From Anodontia alba (taxonomy: Eukaryota > Mollusca > Bivalvia > Lucinida > Lucinidae), in assembly GCA_964016985.1 (NCBI GenBank), contig OZ024828.1, forward strand, positions 79,431,225 through 79,495,224: DNA of 64,000 nt. Direction: 5' to 3'. The position numbers and the translations under genes are program-made. Numbering within the stretch: the first letter of the stretch is position 1; each line of letters begins with the position of its first letter. The notes beneath the pieces are model-generated. The model saw only the letters and a program-made list of their open reading frames with translations. It searched no databases and was not told the origin of the DNA. This document shows positions 1-13,000 of the stretch, in pieces.

Positions 1-2
1 CC

Positions 3-581
3 TGGGTCCATTATTTTGAGCCCGTCAGAAAGGTTAGCAAAAAGATCTGGGCCACTAAACACAGCAAACACCCAATAATTGCCAAACGTTCTTTGAGTAC
101 AAAGAAGGTTTTGTATGCAATCTTCTTCTCTGGTGAAGGAGTCGCAATAAAAGTGCCAGTGAAAAAGGGCAAAAGCATCACCGGAAAGTACTACAAAGAC
201 GTAGTACTGAAGAAACTGAAAAAGTATTATCAGAAACGACGCCCTGCCACTGGTTTTAAACATGTCCGTCTTCTACATGACAATGCCCCAGCTCATACCT
301 CCGCAATAGTTACGGCGTTTTTGAAGAAAGAAAAAGTAACTGTTTTGCCTCACCCCCCGTATTCCCCAGACCTTGCCCCATGTGATTTTTTTTTGTTTCC
401 GAAACTGAAATCATTCCTTGCTGGGCCGAAATATCAGTCCCGACAGGCACTTGGATCTGCCATTCATCAGTACCTTATTACTGTGGCCAAATCAGCGTAC
501 CGTGATGCCTTCAAGAAGTGGATACATCGGCTGAAATTTTGCATTTCTAGCCACGGGGAGTACTTTGAGGGAATGAAATGA
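3..581 (+). CDS. mariner transposase, N-terminal part cut by window edge
   Basis: Seen: an open frame from base 3 to a TGA at 579-581, with no stop. It starts WVHYFEP, which in mariner proteins follows the first catalytic Asp; that residue lies just off the window. The second Asp is in LLHDNAPAHT. The third is in YSPDLAPCDFFLFPKLK, 34 residues later, which is the DD34D spacing of mariner. The C-terminus has W-x-x-R and ends GEYFEGMK. Known: the cut-and-paste transposase of the mariner family. The right inverted repeat probably ends near 653 (ACATCCCTCGTA). The visible half is intact; whether the whole gene is cannot be judged. It lies downstream of the carrier gene's 3' end on the opposite strand. 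Confidence 0.88.
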   Translation, partial: WVHYFEPVRKVSKKIWATKHSKHPIIAKRSLSTKKVLYAIFFSGEGVAIKVPVKKGKSITGKYYKDVVLKKLKKYYQKRRPATGFKHVRLLHDNAPAHTSAIVTAFLKKEKVTVLPHPPYSPDLAPCDFFLFPKLKSFLAGPKYQSRQALGSAIHQYLITVAKSAYRDAFKKWIHRLKFCISSHGEYFEGMK

Positions 582-653
582 GTACTTTTGGGCTAACTTG
601 AAATTTGAAGTCTCCAGATAGAAATAAGCAATTCATTTCGAACATCCCTCGTA

Positions 654-908
654 TGTCTATGGGAGCTTTCTGTTGCCATGGCAGATCACCATAATTTTAG
701 CTGTTTTTAAAGGCCCCTAGCCAAGCAACAATCTTACCAAGTTAGGGACAAATCGCTTCAATGGCTTTGGAGGAGTTGTTGTTTGAAAGTGTTAAAGGAC
801 GGACAACTGGATGGATGGACGGACGGACAACAGACAAAAAATGATCACTGTAGCTCATCTTGAGCATAGCTTGGATGAGCTAAAAATATTTAAAACCATA
901 AAATCCTG
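654..908. other. Repeat tail between mariner and carrier stop
   Basis: Non-coding. It includes a GGAC/GGAT-rich tract (about 797-830, repeated gacgg units) of the kind that ends several dispersed repeats in this window. It would form the carrier's 3' UTR if transcription continues this far. Confidence 0.4.
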
Positions 909-1090
909 TCATACTGGATCCATGCCTACCAGTTTTCGTAACTGTTCAAAAATAAAGAAAGTCACAATAGTATGCGGCCCTATCCTCATCCAGTTTGGAA
1001 AAAATCCCTTGTAGACTCCTAATGGACCTTCTGCTTTTAATGTTTTGAAGAAACAGTCGAACGCTGACGTGTATGGTTTTGTTACTTGAC
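909..1090 (-). CDS. Carrier exon 6, C-terminus and stop (residues 243-302)
   Basis: The acceptor is TTTTCAG. It encodes SAFDCFFKTLKAEGPLGVYK, then FFPNWMRIGPHTIVTFFIFE and a short tail ending GMDPV with a TGA stop. It starts with two bases that complete the cysteine codon begun in exon 5. Confidence 0.94.
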
Positions 1091-4000
1091 CTGAAAATAT
1101 ATAATGTTGCAATATTACATTCTTTCTTAGATGAACTGGGATTTCACTTTCCTAATCTATGCTTGATAATACAGAGGTGTGTTCAACTATGTGAGCACCA
1201 GAGGCTTATAATTCTACTAATGGGCTATGACCCTCAAAACGACTTTCAGAAGAAAAGTGCCATATCATTGGCTAGCTGGCTTCAGCAGCAATTGACATTA
1301 ATGGGTTTGTATAGCCCTTATTCCAAATTAATATCAGACTAAGAAATGTTTTCAAGTTTAACCTTTACCATGCTCAGTACAAATTCAACAGAAAACAATT
1401 TGATTATATTTTTTCTTCAGAATACAGGGTTTGACATTTCTTGCAAACTATCTCCTTAGTTTGCATGAAATGTCAAACCCTGTTTTCTGGAACAAATCAA
1501 AAATAAATATTTCAAAATGTTGTCTGTTGATTTTTTTCTTTGACTTTGCAACTGGCATGTGTAATTATTATCTCTGTAAACATTTAATAAAGTACTGCAG
1601 AGGTAAAAGCTATTATCATACCAGTTTCTCTAAGAGAACTAGATTGTATTCCTGATAAGCTGTCAGTCAGCAGCCAATCAGATGACAGGAAACAGCACAC
1701 TACAAGTTGCACACCTATATTGGGGAGCTGAAAGCCCCGTTAGTAGAATTATAAGCTGCTGGTGAGCACTCACTGACTGCTCTCTTTCCAAACAAGCTCA
1801 GCTCAACAGAACAATCATGAGTGCTCATGAAACAGGCTGAGTAGTTTATCATATTTCCAATATGGTGGCATACCTAACTGGCTAGTTACAGGGTGCAGCC
1901 ATTTTTGTTGAATTTCCTTTGAAAAGAAATATGACTGTAGCATTAAATTTAAAATGAAAAGTCTGAAACATGTATTTCTGTTGCTCAGAATAAAAAATGA
2001 AAATTAAAAAAAGAGTAAAGTACTGACCAAGTACCCACTATTGTTGAACAAAACAATTTTCAGCCATTCTAGCACTTGAGTGAGTGCTAACTTTGTTGAA
2101 CACACTTCAGGACAATACATAATGCTGTTTTTGGCCTACACAGTAGAAGAAGCTGATTTGCTCTTAACCCTTGTCATGCTGAATAAATTAAGATGCCACA
2201 TCCTTTTCAAATTTTCAGCCAATTAGATTACCTGACAGAAATTCACATACTGAATGGTAAACAGTGCAGAATGGTAATCTGTTTGCAAAGGCAAGGTATA
2301 TCCAGGTTCAGCAGGACAAGGGTTAATATTTACAGAGTTTAACTGTGTTCCAAAATTTAAGCTAATCATACCCATGATGTCATGTCTGAAAACTCGATGA
2401 TATTGACTAGAACTAGGTTGTGACATTACAAAAACACGACTATTTAAATCTACTGAAAATTTTACAACTAAAAAAAGGAACTTTTCCAGATAAAAAAATT
2501 CTGATATTTTTCATATTTCTGCTCAAAACATAGATTGTGGGTACTCGTTAGAACCGCCTCTCTGAGGCGGTTCTGACGAGTACCCACAATCTTATGTTTT
2601 TAGCAAAATAAGAAAAATAATGAATACCCCTGTAAACCCCAGTTTTACTATGTAAAATTGGGGTTGAAGGGGGTCAAAATTATATAGGCATGTTTTTGTG
2701 TTGATAAAAAAACGTAAATATTTTTACTCTTCAATAGAGTTATGGTCCTTGATGATGTTTGCTTAATATCCTGTAAAAATTTTACATACTTTTTGCCCAT
2801 GATGAATGAGTATCATACAGAGCCTGTAATGCTTTTATTAATTACTGATGTTCCATAACAATACTGAGAAATTAAAGAAAAATTGAACATGTGGAACTTG
2901 TTGAAAACCTGCAATCAAACTACCCACCCTCTCAATTTTTGCATAATTTTCAGTCATTTTTACAGTGGGGAAAATGAAAATATTTGACTACGGGTATTCT
3001 TTTTTAAACCAATTAATAGAATAAAATGTTTTGTGCACATATAGTTTCAAGCTTTTCAGCAATGTTTGGCAAAAAATTAAGGCTAAAATTATGAGTAATT
3101 TAATAATAAAAAGAATAGGGCTATTTGCACCAACTTTAGGACTAGAATTAGGAATGTCAGTGAATCTTTTCATGAAAATAACTACATTTATATAGAGATT
3201 TTGCCAGAGGAAGAGTAAGGTGGGTATCTGAGTAAAATACCCAACTATTTTGAGCAAATACACAATTAGTTTCAAAACTTGGGGTATTGATCATACCCAA
3301 CATATCTGACAGAGTACCTTATTATTTCCAAATTCAAGAATAAAAATTAATTGCTTGAACGCAAGAGAAGCACATAGTCACTATTTATATTATGATTACT
3401 GCACATAAAAGATGCATTTATACTTCATACGACACAGTCCTAATATTAAATTGGATATAATGACAGAACATGTTTTAAATGACAATTTCAGGCATTTTAA
3501 CAACTTTTCTTTCCATTTTCTAAGTTTTACCCAATGTATTCTAATATTGGTGGTATCTTAGCACAAAACCAAAAATGAAAACAAGATTTTATCCCATTAA
3601 TTAAAGTGTGAGGGACAAAATAACCAAATGCCTAAAAAATTATCTGTTGCTTTGTTTTTCCCTCTTGAACATCTCCTGAATACTTGTGAATACTTGCAAA
3701 AGTAACAACTGACTGGCCAACACAAGTTGTTTGTTTTTAGCAATATTTATAAGTAAAAGCTGGAATACACTTAGGTGATAATGGGTGATCAAGGGTAGGT
3801 AGGGTAGGGGAGGGGCTTTACCCCCACACCTGCTCCCCTCCTTCCCCTCCCCCCACCCTCAACTGCCCCCCCCCCCCCCACACACCCCCCTCAACTGCAA
3901 AAGGAGCAGTTGACTAGCCAACACAAGTTGTTTGTTTTTTTCAATGTTTATAAGTGAAAGCTGGAATATACTTAGGTGATAATGGGTGGTCAAGGGTAGG

Positions 4001-7000
4001 TAGGGTAGGGGAGAGGGCTTTGTAACACGAGAGTATTGAAAGTGTATACAGCTGTTGGCAATATCAAGGATATTCTAGTAAAGTACTAATAAGTAAGACT
4101 CACTGCACTGTGTCTTATGAGAGACATAAAGAAATAATGAAATTATTGAGAAAAAAGGAATCTTATAAGTTTGTAGTTTTCAGCTTTATGACATCACAAA
4201 TCAGGTGATTACTTGCTATGAGCTTTGTCTGTAATCACAGCCCCAGAGAAGACATTTTTTTCTGCCAAAAAGTACTGACATTTTTCTTTCAAAAAGATAT
4301 TTTGTGGATACTCATTAGAAGTGCCTCTGTAAAGATTACCCACAACATATGCTTTTGAGATGAAATAAGACAAAACATGTGAATACGTCTCTTATCTGTA
4401 GCTATGTGTAAGGTAGGGCAAACCTGATTTGCATTTATCATAGTCATCACGAAAACATACCTATATAATTTTGACCCCCTTAACCCCACTTTTATATAGT
4501 AAAACTGAGGTTTACAGGGGTATTACTTATTTTCTTATTTCTGTTCAAAAACATAGATTGTGGGTACTCGTTAGAACTGTCTCAGTGAGTCAGTTCTAAT
4601 GAGCACCCACAAGCTATGTTTTGAGTAGATATATGAAAATATCAGAATTTTTCTCTGAAAACTTTCAGTTTTTGGTGGTGAAACTTTCAATATATTTGAA
4701 TAGGCATGTTTTCATAATGGCAGTTTACTTACACTGATTCATGACTCTTGTTTTGACCACATCAACTGGAGATGTAGTAAGTGCAGTACAGAAGCCAGCT
4801 ACCATTGAAGATGTTACATGTAATGGTACTCCTTCTTGCATCAGACCAGAGTTTAATATCACATGTTTAGTATGGTCATAGGCAGGAATCTGTAAGTGAA
4901 AGTTAAAAATATTCAAAAAGTCTACAGTTTGGACATGTACACATGTAAACATTAGACTCAATAAAGCCAAGTTTGTTGTTTTCATTGCTATGTTCCTTGT
5001 TTCCAAAAGTTTGCTGCTTGATGGCCTCATGAAAGATTAAAATTTGTAATCTAAATTTATCCTTTCATATAAAAGTTTAATGATTTTATATTTCAGCTTC
5101 ATTATACAACTATAGCTAACATCATCCATGCCAGCATCACCTTACATTAGATCATCCATTTATTATCAGTTTTACATACATTATCACTGACAACATCCGT
5201 TTAATTTACACCATCAGTTTTGCAATTGATACCTTTACATCATCAGCATTAATTCTGGTATTGCTTTTATAATCCATCTCATCTTTAGTCTCACATACAT
5301 CAATTATACATTCTCTTTCACTGCTATCAACAGAGTCCTTATATATTTCATACAACTCTCCATTGTCATCATCATTTTCATTTACATCTCCACATCATTA
5401 CCTGTTTCACTAACATCTTTTGTGTCATTGACAACTTGTTATATATAAGTTGTTCAATTATTTGAAGCATCATGTTTATTATGTTTCCATTAATAACTTT
5501 ATTTACTATGTTTCCATAAATAACTTTCTGGAACAACATATTTACAATAACGTTGTTTATGTCCTTGATTCTGGACTCAGTTATTTTTGGCATGTCATGG
5601 AATATTTAGAAGTTTCTTGACTGAAACTGGAAAATGGGAGATGCCTGTAGTAAATTCTTTTTCTAGAATGTTCTCTGATATTATATAAGGAGAAAAGATT
5701 TTCATATGGGAATCTTTGTATACTTTCATTGGAAATTATTCTATACTGGATTACTTTAATATTTTATTCATTCTGGACTTAAATTCTGAATTCAGGAACT
5801 TTAAATTGTGGGATCAGAAACTGTTATTCAAAGGATTTGTTTTATAAATTCTTGTGGATTATTTCTGAGGGACTTTGTTACATAATCTTGAAAGGTACTG
5901 TTTACTTACATTCTTTTGTTTTGAATCTTGTCTCATTTTTTTTTTTTTTTTTTGTGAATAAATATTGTTAATAATTTAAAGCTTGTTGCTGGTTTTACTT
6001 TCATTTCTTTCTCCTTACGTCTGGCTCATAATACAACTTCACTTAGACTTTATGTGACATTACCTTTTTTCACCTACATTATTTGCATCACTGACGGTTT
6101 GACTTAGATTATAAGTACATTCATTAGCTTCACTAATATAGTCAAGGCCAATATTAATTTCAGTTGCGTAACTGGAATCACCATCAGTTTCACTTAGACC
6201 ATGTGAATCAGCTTCAGCTTCACTTACCTCATCAGTGTCATAATTCATCTCATTTGACATCAGCAACATCATCATCTGTTTTACTTGAAATATCAGTGTC
6301 AACAACAGTTTTCAGTAGATCATCTAATTTATTCAGAGGCACCTTTCATTTCACTAACATCATAATTTAATCATCAATTCTACATAGAATTTTTCACCAG
6401 GTTTACTTGCATGACTAATAAGTATTTCTGATATTATAAAAATCTGGACATTTTTGGGCTACTGAATTCATACAGTAACTGATAGTTTGGCTTCAGAGTT
6501 AGAGGACTTGCTAATTTTCTCCAGTTCCCTATAAAGGGTGGGTACTCATTAGAAGTGTCTTACTGACATGCTTTTAATAAGTACCACATGGTTTTTAAGT
6601 GGGAAAAGAAAAATATCCCAGAATTATCATCAAATACTCTTCCTGAACAAGTCCTGAGATTATTTTCAGCTCACAGCGGCTATCTTCTTTTCTAATGCTT
6701 TTAAAGAAGCTTTATAAATGTTGTGTGTAGCCTGTAAAATGCTGCCTCTGCTTCGATATGGTGCTTAAATTATTACATTTTATAGTCTTTTGGGAGTATT
6801 GGGCTCATAAATTACATTTGAAAACTAAACATTATTTAAAGCATTACTAAATGATGTTGCAGATGTTGCATTTGTTTTTCAAAATCCATTATGAACAGAC
6901 TCATTCAAACCATTGTTGATATGGTCTGTATTGCCAAAAACGATTTCTCTATTGATTATCTCTTATCTCATATCAAAAGTGTCATAATCAGTTTAACTGC

Positions 7001-10000
7001 TATCATTAGTGTTCTCCTGGATTTCATTTACATGATCAGAGATATTACCATTTTATATCATCAGCATTAATGACAGTTGCAGTTAAAAAGTAAGTATAAT
7101 TACCAGCTGCACCTTCATCATCAACATTAATTATTTTAAGATGCACTTGCAGCACCTCTTCTAATTGTTCATTTGCAGTTTCACATTTATCCTCAGTATC
7201 ATCATTAGTTTTACTTGCACTGACAAAATTAACATTAGTTTTACTTATATTCTCCATTTTATTGACAATTTTACTTGCACTGAAAATATCCTTACAATTC
7301 AACTAATGGAACTAACGGTAATAGGGTTTTTTTTTAAACATTTCACTATTTTTCTTATTTCTCTGTGGAACTTGATTGTGTTGTTATCCCCGTGCTTTTC
7401 GAAGAAAAAGAGGGGATACTGTGATAACCACCATCCATCCATGTGTCCGTATGTCTGTCTGTAATGTCACACCATTGCTCCTAGATCATTTAAGCTGGAA
7501 TCTAGAAACATTCACAGGCGATAGCCCTATGGATGAGGACTGAAGGAACACATTCAAAAATCCGTTTTGTACAAACATAGTCTTGTTGTACGAGGGTCAC
7601 CCTCATATATCAAATCAAAGGTAATGAAGAGTAGAATAAAGTGGTGCAAAAATTTTGCTCAAAGGGCATGTCTGGGGGTCACCAGAGGTCAAAAAGTAGG
7701 ATTTTGGGTCTTTTTTTTATTGTCACACAACTCCTCCTAGGCTTTTTGAGCTAGAACCTTGAAACTATCACAGATAATAGCCCCATGGATGAGGACTGGA
7801 AAAATGCATTTGGAGTTTTGATGTGCGCTGTGATATGCAATGGAGCTTGAGCGGGGATATGCGATGGCGTGCCATCGACTTGCTCTAGGTGGTATTTAAA
7901 ACATCTCAGTAAGATTGTTGTTAATATCACTGTCATCATTATTACAACAGTATCTCATTCAGTAACATCAGTGACATTCATTACTGACATCATATTAAGT
8001 GCAACTTGCACATCTAATTTAAGCTTGCTGATAATCATACAAGTGTCATTATCAGCATTACCAGAATCACTATAATTACAAACATGATCATCACTAACAT
8101 CATTATCTTTTACAGTGTCATCATTAAAATAATTTGATATATCACCATCTGTCTGAAAATTATCGAATTTTACAGTATGTTTCACAATGATTGACATACA
8201 CATTAGTCAATATACCTGATGTAAAAGTCATCATCTTTATCATCATCAATTTAATGATTCTTTGCTACAGCTGTCCAATAATCATCATATCAGCCTACAC
8301 AGCCTGGCATATCATTCATATTTTCTTAGTTTCTCTCGTACACATTCATTTTTTTTTCATGCAATGGATCAAGCCTTTCATTATTTATCTGCACTAAAAC
8401 TGGGGTTAAGTGCCATGCTGTAATCAAAAGTTTCTCCACTACAATATTGCAATTTAAATTTTCTGACCTCCAGAATCACATAGCCCATTCTGATAAATTC
8501 AAAATAGTTTTTTTTCTGAACTCAGTGGCAATAGGGGCCTGAACTGCTTTTGTATTTGGTACTGCTGCTCAATAAGAGACTAAAACCCCAAATCATTTTT
8601 TTTCTAGTATGTGATTTTCTTTGTTTTGTTTCAATGGATTCATCATTTTTAGAATTCATATCCAAAAACATTTTTTTTGTTCTTATTACCTACCCATGGC
8701 ACCATCTTCATACTCATGGCTGCAATCATCATAGTGTTTCCTACTTAAAGTCACGCTGAAGATTTCTTACTTAATATATTTTAAAGGCTAATAAATACTT
8801 AATTCTTTATAATATCATTACCCTTAATGCTTAATATTGGTTTACTTATTACTTGTCGGACGATGAAATCAGTGCTAACTCAATCATAAGATATGATTAA
8901 AATCTACTGATTATAAAGTCTCCCAAACGAAACACCAACTACCCAAATGAGCTGACATGTGGACTCCGTTTCAATTTTAATGCCTCATCAGAAGATAAAA
9001 GCATTTTCAAACCCTTTATATATGGCATTATATAGTTTAAGAAGTTTACATCTTAACCCATTTATACTAGTGGGTACTTCTACCTTACTAAGGTCTATTT
9101 TAAAATTAAAGGCTCCATATTCCTCAAAATTAAATAGACATTTTATTATCCAAGAAAGGTTGCATATATTGAAATATGGTATTAATACAATCATAAAATG
9201 TGGCACCTGACGCCAGTCAAATTTCAGTAAGTCTCTCGATCTTGAAATAAAATGTTTTTTATTGTATATCTGAATTGATGTTAACATTAATTCAGAGATA
9301 CAATAAAAAATCATTTCATGTTTGATTCAGTTCAAAAACGAGAGACAAACTGAAATTTTATTAGCTGTCAGATGCCACATTTTATAATCGTATTAATAAT
9401 ATATATCAATTTATAAAACCTTTCTTGGAGAAAAATGTCTATTTTTGAGGAATATGGAGCCTTTAAGTGGTGCCTGGTATGTTTCTATTCAATATCATTT
9501 TCTTCAAACATTACTTGTAAGGCAAATAGTGCAATCCCTGATCAGATGGCACAATTGAAACCCTCTTGTGAAACTCCATACCCATACCTACATATGGAAC
9601 AATGATATATATGGTTTAGGGGTGGGGTTCTGAATGGTTTCCAAGATATTAAGCCTTATGTGACCTGGAGGGAGTGGTTGTGCATCTTGGTGGTGTGTAT
9701 GATTTTTCGTTAGCCTTGCATCTTAGTGTTTGAGAAACGGAGCTAAAAGCACAGACTGACGCTGACACCTACGACGCAACACCAACACCAACGCCAACGC
9801 TGATGCCAGAAAGCGATCCAATTGTCACTACTACTTGCTAAAGCAGTCATGACGAAAATGGAATGTTACATTTCCCAGCAGCTGAGTTCACTAGAATTTT
9901 ACTTAGAACCTTACTTAAGCGCAGGTTTTGTTTTCTGGTCTTCCGGGATCACCGAGTTCATTTGGGTTTAGCTGAAGAAAGAAATATATCAGATTTTGTT

Positions 10001-13000
10001 GCAACTATGCGCTAGGCTCCTGGAAGGAGTAGTGCTACATGAACAGTCAACAAAGTCGTGTCTGCTGTTGGGTTTAATTTATGTCGTGCTTCCATATCAC
10101 TTTATCAAAGGCAAGGAGGCACGAGCAGTGTTCCAAGTAACTATGCTATCATAATCAGATTCAACTAAACTGAGCCTGCTATTTTACAATTGTTATACAG
10201 ACAACCTCTTTCTACCAACACTCGATACAGCGACAAATTTCGTTATAATGACAATTTCTCTGTCACAAAACAGCAAGGCGATTCTAGCAAATATCCAAAA
10301 CATATGTTCTGTGAGGAAATAAGAACAAAACAAGACCTTTCTTACATATCATTCTGTCCATTAAGGATTCTTTACAACAGCAAATTCATTATAATGGCAA
10401 CATCTTTGGGGAAAAAAATTCTATCGTTGTAACGAGGGTTCACTGTATATGTTCTGTAAAATGGAAACAACGCACATACCAAAGAAATAAAAACATCAGA
10501 ATCTGAATTTTGAATATGTTCATGTGCAATAATGTTAAGCAACTTACCCAAACCCTTAATCTTGCGTTGAGCAGAATTGTCTTTTCCATAAAACTGAAAT
10601 GGGTTTAATCATCCTTATTAAGGACTGAAAATATAATCTACATTAAGATGAAGAAAGAACAGACACTTTACAATCGCAATACGGCACCTAATATCAGCTA
10701 GGTGAATGGAAATATGTATTATGTATTATAAAAGATAAAAGAGATATTTACCTGTGTTGCCGTCAGAATCGCTGCCCTCTTAACAGTTGGACCAACCCCA
10801 ACGTACAATCCTTTCAACCCGCCCTCTCTAAAGATTTCCCGAAATGCTGCAAAGGTGCTTTTGTATCGTTTTGTCTCTCCGTCTCTGAGTTTTCCTTGGG
10901 CCTGCATGCGTACTTTCACCAAATCTGTAGGCGTGGCTATAGACGAACCTATAGTACCTGCAAAACGTGCACAAAATATAAACGACGTTACCCAAGAAGG
11001 CTCACAATAACGAAGCACAACTTGACCGAGGTCCCGAAAGAAGAAGAGAAGAGGAACATACAAAGACAAGACCAACAGCACAACTGCAACAACCAACATA
11101 CAATGAAAACTGCAACAGAAGAAAGGCCTTGAAACGGACAGGTAGCCAAACAGTGACATCATCGTATCACGTTTTTTTTTTTTTTTTTTTTTTTTGTTTT
11201 TTGTTTTTTTTTGTTTGTTTTATTTAATTGTTTAACAACAGGTCATTTTGTGTCGTCTCCCAGTGAAAGTGGGGTGAAAAGGGACATATGTGAGATAAGA
11301 GGAAACAGACATAGAAGAGAAGAAAAGTAAGTGATAACAGTCCAGATACAGCCCAGTTAGCATTCTTTATAAATCTACAGCGGGCCGTCATCGGCCCGTC
11401 AGCTACCCTGACGGGCCGATAACGGCCCGCTATAGATTTATAAAGAATGCTTATTGGGAGTATAAATGCTGAAATGCTGCCTACCCACACTTGCTGCAAG
11501 TACAGCAAAACTTTACCGGCAAAGAAAATCCGTTATGAAAACACGCCTATTCAAATATATAGAAAATTTCATCTTCAAAAAAAAAAAAAAAAAACTGAAA
11601 ATTTTCAGATAAAAAAAAAATCTTATTTTTTCATATTTCTACTCAAAATATAGATTGTCGGTACTCGTTAGAACCGCCTCGGCGAGGCGGTTCTAACGAG
11701 TACCCACAATCTATGGTTTTGAGCAGATATAAGAAAAATAATATATACCCCTGTAAACCTCAGTTTTACTATATAAAAGTGGGGTTTCAGGGGGTCAAAT
11801 TTATATTGGCATGTTTTTGTGATGCAAAGGAATCAGCTATCTCTTACCGAACGATGTGGTCATAATGCCAAATACCAGCCATCAAAGTAAACAATAAAAC
11901 AAAGAACAAGACAAAACACGAAAACAGCCCTGCAGTAAGCAGCCACAAGGCCGCACAAAGAATAAACAACACTATCTCAAGAATCACTACTCTCTCAAGA
12001 ACCACTGCCTTAGAACGATCGGTAGTAAAAAACTACCTGGGGGTTAAAACCGATTGTATTGGTACAAAAACTTCACCTTAGCTTCAGATGTTGTAAAAAA
12101 TACTAAACGATTGTTCGTCTCAAATCGCATCTGAAAAGGCGCCTACCGTAAAATGAAAGACTTTGCTCCCAATTTCCCAAGAGAAGTTAGTTCTCTCCTT
12201 TTAGAGAATACCCCTTTTTCCGAAAGGAGGTAAAACTATTTTGGAAAGAGTGCAATTCCCCAACGCGCTTCGAAATTGTACATCTTGCAATACAAAGGAA
12301 GTCCGCAACTAAAATGATTTTTTTTCTAGTTAAAATAATCAAGCAACTTTAATTTATTGTTCCCTTATTATGTTAGCAAAGCCATTCTTTATTTCTTATA
12401 TAGCGTCCGTGTTGAATTGTCAATCGTTTTGACCATGTGCGATAACGGCGTGAGCATAATTCTAGATTAATTGCTATGGTTTGAAAAGGTTTGACAAGGT
12501 TTCCGCGGACACACTGGTATGTTGGGAGCAATAGACCTATGAAAAATAAACTGACATCCTGAACTTTGCCATGGGTCTACTAATGTTTTCTTTTGCTCTG
12601 ACTTTCGGTTTATATTCGAGCACTCGTATCTCTGTATTTATTTATTAAAAGTTATACCACTGACAAACTTTGTAAGTTGTTAGCATGAAAGGCACATTCA
12701 AATTATAAATTTCTAACTGCAAATATTATAGTTAAAAGTAATAAAAACGTAAATGTCAAGACAGGAAAATTAAGCAGTTTATCCGATGGCGAAAAATATA
12801 AGTGAAGATATCCGGGAAAACAACAATCACGAAGCGCAGCATTCCCGTGGCACCAAAAGGAGACAGGATGGCAAAACAAAAGCCATATAGGAATCCTGCG
12901 ACGCACAAGTAGAGACCTGACAAAGGAAAAGAGAGAAAGTCTGCCGCCACCAGCAGTAGGCAAGAAAATGCCTCACTGAAGAACATGCTATCTCAAATAA

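Noticed and set aside
6060..6305. Acidic minus-strand frame (DTDEVSEAEADSHGLSETDG)
   Set aside because: Part of a degenerate CATCA minisatellite spread over 3 kb; no start or splice evidence.
12703..12986. Two overlapping hydrophobic minus-strand frames
   Set aside because: I tested them as the missing carrier exon. The real exon is at 17806-17945, and these frames lack carrier motifs.
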